Shown in pieces: positions 60,097 to 64,000 of a DNA stretch of 64,000 nt. A program made the translations under genes and the position numbers. Source of the DNA: JAMZMI01 sp039944535 (GTDB lineage Bacteria; Bacteroidota; Bacteroidia; Cytophagales; Cyclobacteriaceae); assembly GCA_039944535.1 (NCBI GenBank), contig JBDUYP010000001.1:434001-498000 (forward strand), in the 5' to 3' direction. The notes under the pieces are model-generated. The model was not told where the DNA came from and did no database searches. It worked only from the letters and a program-made list of their open reading frames with translations. Position 1 is the stretch's first letter; each line of letters starts with the position of its first letter.

Positions 60097-60231
60097 AACC
60101 CAATATATCTCCTTTTTGAATATACTGATTTTAGAAAATGCGGCTCAGATCGCTTGAGTCATGCCGTGAATTTGTGAACAGGGCCAGTTCTTCACAAAGT
60201 TAGAGTTGTGCAACAGCTACGTTTGTTCACA
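60090..60231. repeat. Repeat family B (copy 5)
   Basis: 142 bp, GTTGCACAACCC to core GTTCACA, which starts the next toxin-antitoxin cassette. Confidence 0.73.
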
Positions 60232-60529
60232 TCTGTTTTAATTGTTCTCGAAGTTCTTCAGGATCTTGTTTATTAGCCCAGACAAGAGTTAGACTTATGT
60301 ATTCAGTTTTGAGTTCGTAATAGAGCGTTACCAAAGGATGAATTGGGAGTTGACGAAATTCTGTATGTTCGTAAGTTGGTCCAATTTTCGGGTTCTTTTT
60401 TAGTTGCTCGATTCGTTCGTCAAGCCGATCAAGAAAGTTATCCGCAACATCCTGGTTCCACTGTTCCTCAATGAAGTTAGTTGCTTTGTCTAGTGATTTG
60501 AGTCCTAGAGGTGTCCAAACTGTTTTCAT
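60227..60529 (-). CDS. Cassette gene: RelE/ParE-family toxin
   Basis: 100 residues. VWTPLGLKSLDKATNFIEEQWN, then FLDRLDERIEQLKKNPKIGPTY and FRQLPIHPLVTLYYEL mark a ParE-like toxin. The 5' end overlaps the antitoxin gene by 4 bp. The frame is intact. Confidence 0.87.
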   Translation of the reverse strand: MKTVWTPLGLKSLDKATNFIEEQWNQDVADNFLDRLDERIEQLKKNPKIGPTYEHTEFRQLPIHPLVTLYYELKTEYISLTLVWANKQDPEELREQLKQM

Positions 60530-60735
60530 TTACGACCCAGTAGTTCGCGTGCACTCGTGTGTTCAATGCAATCTTCTTGTTTGGCAGAACCAGATTCACG
60601 TAGGAGTTCTAGAATTGTGTCAGGAATCTCAGAATTTGGGTTTTTCTTAAAATTTTCAATGCGATTAATGACGTCTTCACTTTGGATTGAGGTTATCCAA
60701 GTAATTAGCTCCAGTTTACGTTGTTCAATCGTCAT
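60526..60735 (-). CDS. Cassette gene: antitoxin of the ParE-like toxin
   Basis: 69 residues from ATG 60735 (MTIEQRKLELITWITSIQSE). It is an acidic helical protein ending IEHTSARELLGRK, overlapping its toxin. The longer frame upstream enters the repeat and is unlikely to be translated. Unit 60225-60781 has complementary ends (GTTCACATC and GATGTGAAC). Confidence 0.78.
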   Translation of the reverse strand: MTIEQRKLELITWITSIQSEDVINRIENFKKNPNSEIPDTILELLRESGSAKQEDCIEHTSARELLGRK

Positions 60736-60772
60736 ACTGTAAAGATACGAAATTTGCTTCATGCAGTCAATG

Positions 60773-61029
60773 GATGTGAACGCCCGTGTATGGCGATATG
60801 TGCGCCCCACTGGCTAATAGCACTAAGATTCTGTGAAACTGCCGGTGCTCCCAAAGTATCCAGTCCCGATAGCGATCGGGAGCACTGCGCTCAGAAGTGA
60901 AAAATCCAGAAGCAAGACAGTTGCTAGGAGAAAGGAAACTCACAGAATGGGTAGCGGAGCGGTGAAGATCAGATGAAATTTGTGAATAGCACTCAGGCGC
61001 ATTCGTGCTAGCACTTGTGCTTGTTGCAC
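60773..61029. repeat. attC-like site, family D (copy 3)
   Basis: Box GATGTGAAC (60773-60781), arm CCCGTGTATGGCGATATGTGCGCC; right arm GGCGCATTCGTGCTAGCAC, core GTTGCAC. The loop carries CAAAGTATCCAGTCCCGATAG and a GATCGGG palindrome. Confidence 0.67.
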
Positions 61030-61164
61030 AACCCAATATATCTCCTTTTTGGATATGCTGACCTTAGAGAATGCGGCTCAGCTCGCTTGAGTCATGCTGT
61101 GAATTTGTGAATAGGGCCAATTCTTCACAAAGTTAGAGTTGTGCAACAGCTACACTTGTTATGT
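61023..61164. repeat. Repeat family B (copy 6)
   Basis: 142 bp, GTTGCACAACCC to core GTTATGT; the same internal TTTGTGAA/TTCACAAA hairpin. Confidence 0.74.
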
Positions 61165-61178
61165 GGCTGTTTTTACGT

Positions 61179-61568
61179 TCAAGTTGATAGGTTAACCAAG
61201 AAAATTCCGATTGTTAGAGGAACAATCAGGGATATGCAGAATAGAGCGATGTTAATGGGAGAGTAGAGTTGAGAAGTCGACTTGTACTTTGCGTTAAAAC
61301 GTTCGACTATGCGGTCCGATATACATTCATAGTAGTTGGCTGTCAACCAATGGATTCCAAAGAAGATTGGAATTAGAATTAACCTACTCGTTAAAGAGTC
61401 GTCGCTTACAGTTGGCAATGAATAGCCCAGATAATATCTAGCTAATCCTGCAATTAAGGCGAGGTGTGATATTACCATAAATAGCACTCCTCCAGCAGCA
61501 TATGATTCTGGGGCAGGGTTCTTTCTCTTAGCAAATTGATAAATGAAATAGTAGAAGAAATTATACAT
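61179..61568 (-). CDS. Cassette gene: small membrane protein, unknown
   Basis: 129 residues from ATG 61568 (MYNFFYYFIYQF), with three membrane helices (about 24-44, 58-78, 103-125). I do not recognise it. The unit is 61158 to about 61590; its ends GTTATGTGGC and GGTACATAAC are near complements. Confidence 0.62.
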   Translation of the reverse strand: MYNFFYYFIYQFAKRKNPAPESYAAGGVLFMVISHLALIAGLARYYLGYSLPTVSDDSLTSRLILIPIFFGIHWLTANYYECISDRIVERFNAKYKSTSQLYSPINIALFCISLIVPLTIGIFLVNLST

Positions 61569-61583
61569 CTTGGCACCTATGGT

Positions 61584-62209
61584 ACATAACACTTGTGTAA
61601 CGCGCACTGTGTGTGTTACCCATTTGTTTCCCTAAACCTACCCGTTTTCTCTGAGTCATGCAATGGCGTTGTTTGCTTTATGGGATGGTGTCTTACCCGG
61701 GGCGGGTCTGGGCAAGGCGGGCAGAAGCGGGGTGAGATGGGCTCAACCTTCTACGCCAGTTAAGTCCAGTGTGACTATGCGCTGGGGCAATCAAAGTATG
61801 CTCTCGGGAAACTAAGGATGTGTTCGGATTTTGAAGTATTGGCTGGGGCGGGAAAAGTACGGATTAGGGAAATCAAACCATGCTTAGGGGGTATCAAGTA
61901 CAATTCACTTGTCAGGTGCTTCTGGTCGTTGAGTATCACTTTGTAATGTATGTGGGGCACTCTCGGTTCGTGAGGACACGAACCAAGGCTAAGGCTTTTT
62001 TAATTCCGATAAAAGTAGCGATTCTGGTCGGGGTGCGCAACCTCCAACTCACAACGGTTCAGATACAGCACGTTCCACAAACATTTTTCCGAGTGGAAGT
62101 AGAGGAAGTAGAAAGACACAGACCTTTCCAAAAGCCAGTAATAGCGGTTCAGTTGCACTGCAAGTGGCAGATAGGCAGTAGCCACATTCATTTTTACCGT
62201 TTGTTGTGG
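61584..62209. repeat. attC-like region, family C short form (copy 4) plus a further arm
   Basis: Box ACATAAC, spacer ACTTG, then TGTAACGCGCACTGTG. Compared with C1 it lacks about 100 bp between two GTTA cores (GTGTGTTACCC here). The body continues to the GGTTCGTG/CACGAACC hairpin (about 61967-61986), then about 210 bp of different repeat DNA to core GTTGTGG (62203-62209). No gene is seen. Confidence 0.65.
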
Positions 62210-62214
62210 CTTGT

Positions 62215-62610
62215 TTATTTTGCCCAATTTTCTATAGAAATTCCGCTGAGTCTGTAGAAGTGTTTTTCGTTGTTTGTAACCAATGTTAGATCGTTGGCAA
62301 TTGCAGATGCTCCGATGAGTAAATCAAATTCGTCAATTATCCGACCAGATCTGCGCAGACGAGCTTTTTCGTTAGCATAAATATCTAAAGCATCGAAAAT
62401 TGGTAAAACCTGAACACCAGTTAAGAAATTGTCAAGTGTATGAGAATTACGTTCTGGTGCTGAGCTATTGGCGACTCCAAATTTGAGTTCAGCTAGCGTA
62501 ATCTCAGAAATGAAAAGGGAGCTGGGTTTCATAGACTCAAACTTCTTATCAAGTTCAAATCGTCCCTTCATGTAATAAATGCAGATGTTGGTATCGAGTA
62601 GGTATTTTAA
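62215..62610 (-). CDS. Cassette gene: VapC-like PIN toxin without a normal start codon
   Basis: The in-frame sequence up to 62610 reads (TTA)KYLLDTNICIYYMKGR, so the first PIN aspartate lies at 62593-62595, upstream of the only ATG (62571). The other acidic residues are in ISEITLAELKFG and IIDEFDLLIGASAI. The TTA at 62608-62610 overlaps the antitoxin TAA where a start would be expected (TTG or ATG). The ribonuclease is probably off or made at a low level. From ATG 62571 it is 118 residues and lacks one active-site residue. Confidence 0.72.
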   Translation of the reverse strand, partial: LKYLLDTNICIYYMKGRFELDKKFESMKPSSLFISEITLAELKFGVANSSAPERNSHTLDNFLTGVQVLPIFDALDIYANEKARLRRSGRIIDEFDLLIGASAIANDLTLVTNNEKHFYRLSGISIENWAK

Positions 62611-62840
62611 AGTTCCTCGATGTTCCTGTTAAAGTTGCGATTGGACCTCAAAGTATCAATGAGTTCTTCCGGAGATTCATCAGACTTCCACGATCCAAAA
62701 GAAGATTTCATCTTTTCAGTTGAGATTTGAGATTTGATAGATTTTTTCAATCGATCAATAATATCCAACTTCATCTTGGTATTAAGCCGTTCTAAGAGAC
62801 CAAGGTAATTGTTCAATATTTTCTGATCTGCAGTGTTCAT
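62607..62840 (-). CDS. Cassette gene: VapB-like antitoxin
   Basis: 77 residues from ATG 62840 (MNTADQKILNNYLGLLERL). A helical N-terminus and a tail SPEELIDTLRSNRNFNRNIEEL follow, matching antitoxins that precede PIN toxins. Its stop overlaps the toxin frame. The longer upstream frame lies in repeat DNA. Confidence 0.77.
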   Translation of the reverse strand: MNTADQKILNNYLGLLERLNTKMKLDIIDRLKKSIKSQISTEKMKSSFGSWKSDESPEELIDTLRSNRNFNRNIEEL

Positions 62841-62879
62841 AAAGTAAAGGTACAAAAAAGTGCGTATAGAAGATATGAG

Positions 62880-63410
62880 CCACAACAAATGTGTAACGCG
62901 CACTGTGTGCGTTACCCATTTGTTTCCCTAAACCTACCCGTTTTCTCTGAGTCATGCAATGGCGTTGTTTGCTTTATGGGAGCGGGTCTTTGCCGGTACG
63001 GGGCTGGGCAAGGCGGGCAGGAGTGGGGTGAGATGGGCTCAACCTTCTACGCCAGTCGTTGAGGCCAGTGTGACTATGCGCTGGGGAAATGAAAGTACGC
63101 TCTGGGGGACTGAAAGTGTGCTCTCGGGCAAGTGAAGTACGCTCTGGGGCGACTGAAGTATGCTCTCGGGCAACCTAAGTATGTGTTCGGATTTTGAAGT
63201 ATTGGCTGGGGCCGGAAAAGTACGGATTAGGGAAATCAAACCATGCTTAGGGGGTGTCAAAGACCAATTCACTTGTCAGGTGCTCCTGCTCGTTGAGTAT
63301 CACTTTAGAATGTCTCTCGGTTCGTGAGGACACGAACCAAGGCTAAGGAATTAGTAGGGCTTGGTTCGGTGAAAACACCAATAACGGCACTAGTGCAGTT
63401 TTTGTTAATT
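62880..63410. repeat. attC-like region, family C short form (copy 5) with minisatellite
   Basis: Box CCACAAC, then TGTAACGCGCACTGTG and the short GTTACCC form as in copy 4. At 63087-63189 five 20-22 bp units related to GAAGTACGCTCTGGGGC occur in tandem; copy 4 has only about one and a half. It ends at core GTTAATT (63404-63410). Confidence 0.67.
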
Positions 63411-63893
63411 CTTCGTAGAAGCGACACTATTTAAACATCTAGTAATAGCTTCCCGAATATCATCAGCTTCAGTTTCTCCACGTCCTTCAGCAGTACATAA
63501 TGAAACTAATACGTTGGTTTCAGCAGAAACAAATTGAATTGTAACTTCTATCGTATAGCTACCGAGTCCTGTATTCCTTCTTCCACTTTCACCGTAAGTG
63601 ACCACTAAAGTCTCGTGAGCAGTTTCTGCTTTTAACTCAGGTATTAGTATGAATCCTTCTTTGGCTAGAATTCCTGAAATAACGTCTTTGGGATTTACAC
63701 TTTTACTGATTGAATAATATTGTCCATCAATTGAAAATCCGGAACTAGATGTCAAACTTTTAGTCTGAGAAATATAGATGTATTTAAAATCTCGTATATC
63801 TGCATTCTTAATTGATGTTACTGGTTTCAGAGGAGCACAACTTACCATCAGAATGGAAATTAGCATGATTGTAATTATTCGAGTCATATTCAT
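63405..63893 (-). CDS. Cassette gene: lipoprotein of unknown function
   Basis: 162 residues from ATG 63893 (MNMTRIITIMLISILMVSC); ATG 63887 is equally possible. The lipobox Cys follows ILMVS. The mature part has YIYISQTKSLTSSSGFSIDG and TIEVTIQFVSAETNVLVS, somewhat like bacterial lipoproteins that contain a DUF4410-like fold. The stop codon lies in the core GTTAATT. Confidence 0.65.
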   Translation of the reverse strand: MNMTRIITIMLISILMVSCAPLKPVTSIKNADIRDFKYIYISQTKSLTSSSGFSIDGQYYSISKSVNPKDVISGILAKEGFILIPELKAETAHETLVVTYGESGRRNTGLGSYTIEVTIQFVSAETNVLVSLCTAEGRGETEADDIREAITRCLNSVASTKN

Positions 63894-63897
63894 CAGT

Positions 63898-64000
63898 TTA
63901 TCAAATAGATACCCGTTTATAAGCGTTGGCAAACGGCTAAGCGAGTGCCTGTTACCCATTTGTTTCCCTAAACCTACCCGTTTTCTCTGAGTCATGCAAT
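63898..64000. repeat. Repeat family C (copy 6, runs off the window)
   Basis: It begins ATCAAATAGATACCCG and matches C1 from 13747 on (GCGTTGGCAAACGGCTAAGCG, GCCTGTTACCCATTTG), without the TAACGCGCAC head. The array continues past the window. Confidence 0.7.

Noticed and set aside
60767..61036. Small protein genes inside repeats (also 61775-61960, 61880-62257, 63039-63272)
   Set aside because: These frames lie wholly in repeat or palindromic DNA, change between copies and have no start signals; they are shadows.

Overview
This window looks like a chromosomal segment of a marine or soil member of the Bacteroidota, most likely order Cytophagales. The core genes that suggest this are a Tricorn-type S41 protease, a transglutaminase-like gene with a DUF350 gene, phosphosulfolactate synthase next to a DUF368 transporter and aroE, a Wza/Wzc/CpsB exopolysaccharide module, AlkB, hflX and uvrB. 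Shine-Dalgarno sequences are weak, and secreted proteins often carry short lipoprotein signals. Nothing in the window fixes genus or species.

Layout. (1) 1-10.59 kb is ordinary chromosome: a partial surface protein, an ArsR-SRPBCC-SRPBCC operon, an erythromycin-esterase-like protein, PaiB, a membrane TIR-like protein, AlkB, GH53, MsrA, DUF2141, and a transglutaminase/DUF350 pair. (2) 10.60-20.98 kb and 25.05-35.45 kb are arrays of one- or two-gene units separated by imperfect palindromic repeats of 40-420 bp. (3) 20.98-25.02 kb, an ordinary-looking three-gene block (acyltransferase, ankyrin lipoprotein, AraC-TPR regulator), sits between those two array segments. (4) A XerC/D-type tyrosine recombinase (35.47-36.34 kb) lies at the right end of the array, followed by a divergent Zn-ribbon gene and tRNA-Arg(CCU). 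(5) 37.2-57.9 kb is core chromosome again. (6) 58.09-64.0 kb is a second array with the same repeat families, running off the window.

The arrays behave like an integron. Each unit begins with G|TTRNNNN and ends with the reverse complement of its own first 7-10 bases, just before the next palindromic site. That is the relation expected between a cassette and the R'' box of its own attC. Genes mostly read leftward, away from the recombinase. The recombinase has all six catalytic residues but no IntI-specific insertion between its catalytic Lys and the HxxR box. A 25-bp palindrome beside it recurs at the head of repeat family C and is the best attI-like candidate. I infer an integron-like system run by a Xer-like enzyme; this is inference, not proof.

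Cargo: six toxin-antitoxin loci (three with damaged toxins and intact antitoxins), a Dcm methyltransferase plus type II endonuclease, two enzyme + Crp/Fnr regulator pairs, a membrane ParA-like ATPase with an unknown partner, a BatD-vWA protein, a GNAT acetyltransferase, several secreted or lipoproteins of unknown role, and two tandem proline-rich micropeptide genes. An IS3-family element has inserted into the loop of one attC-like site.
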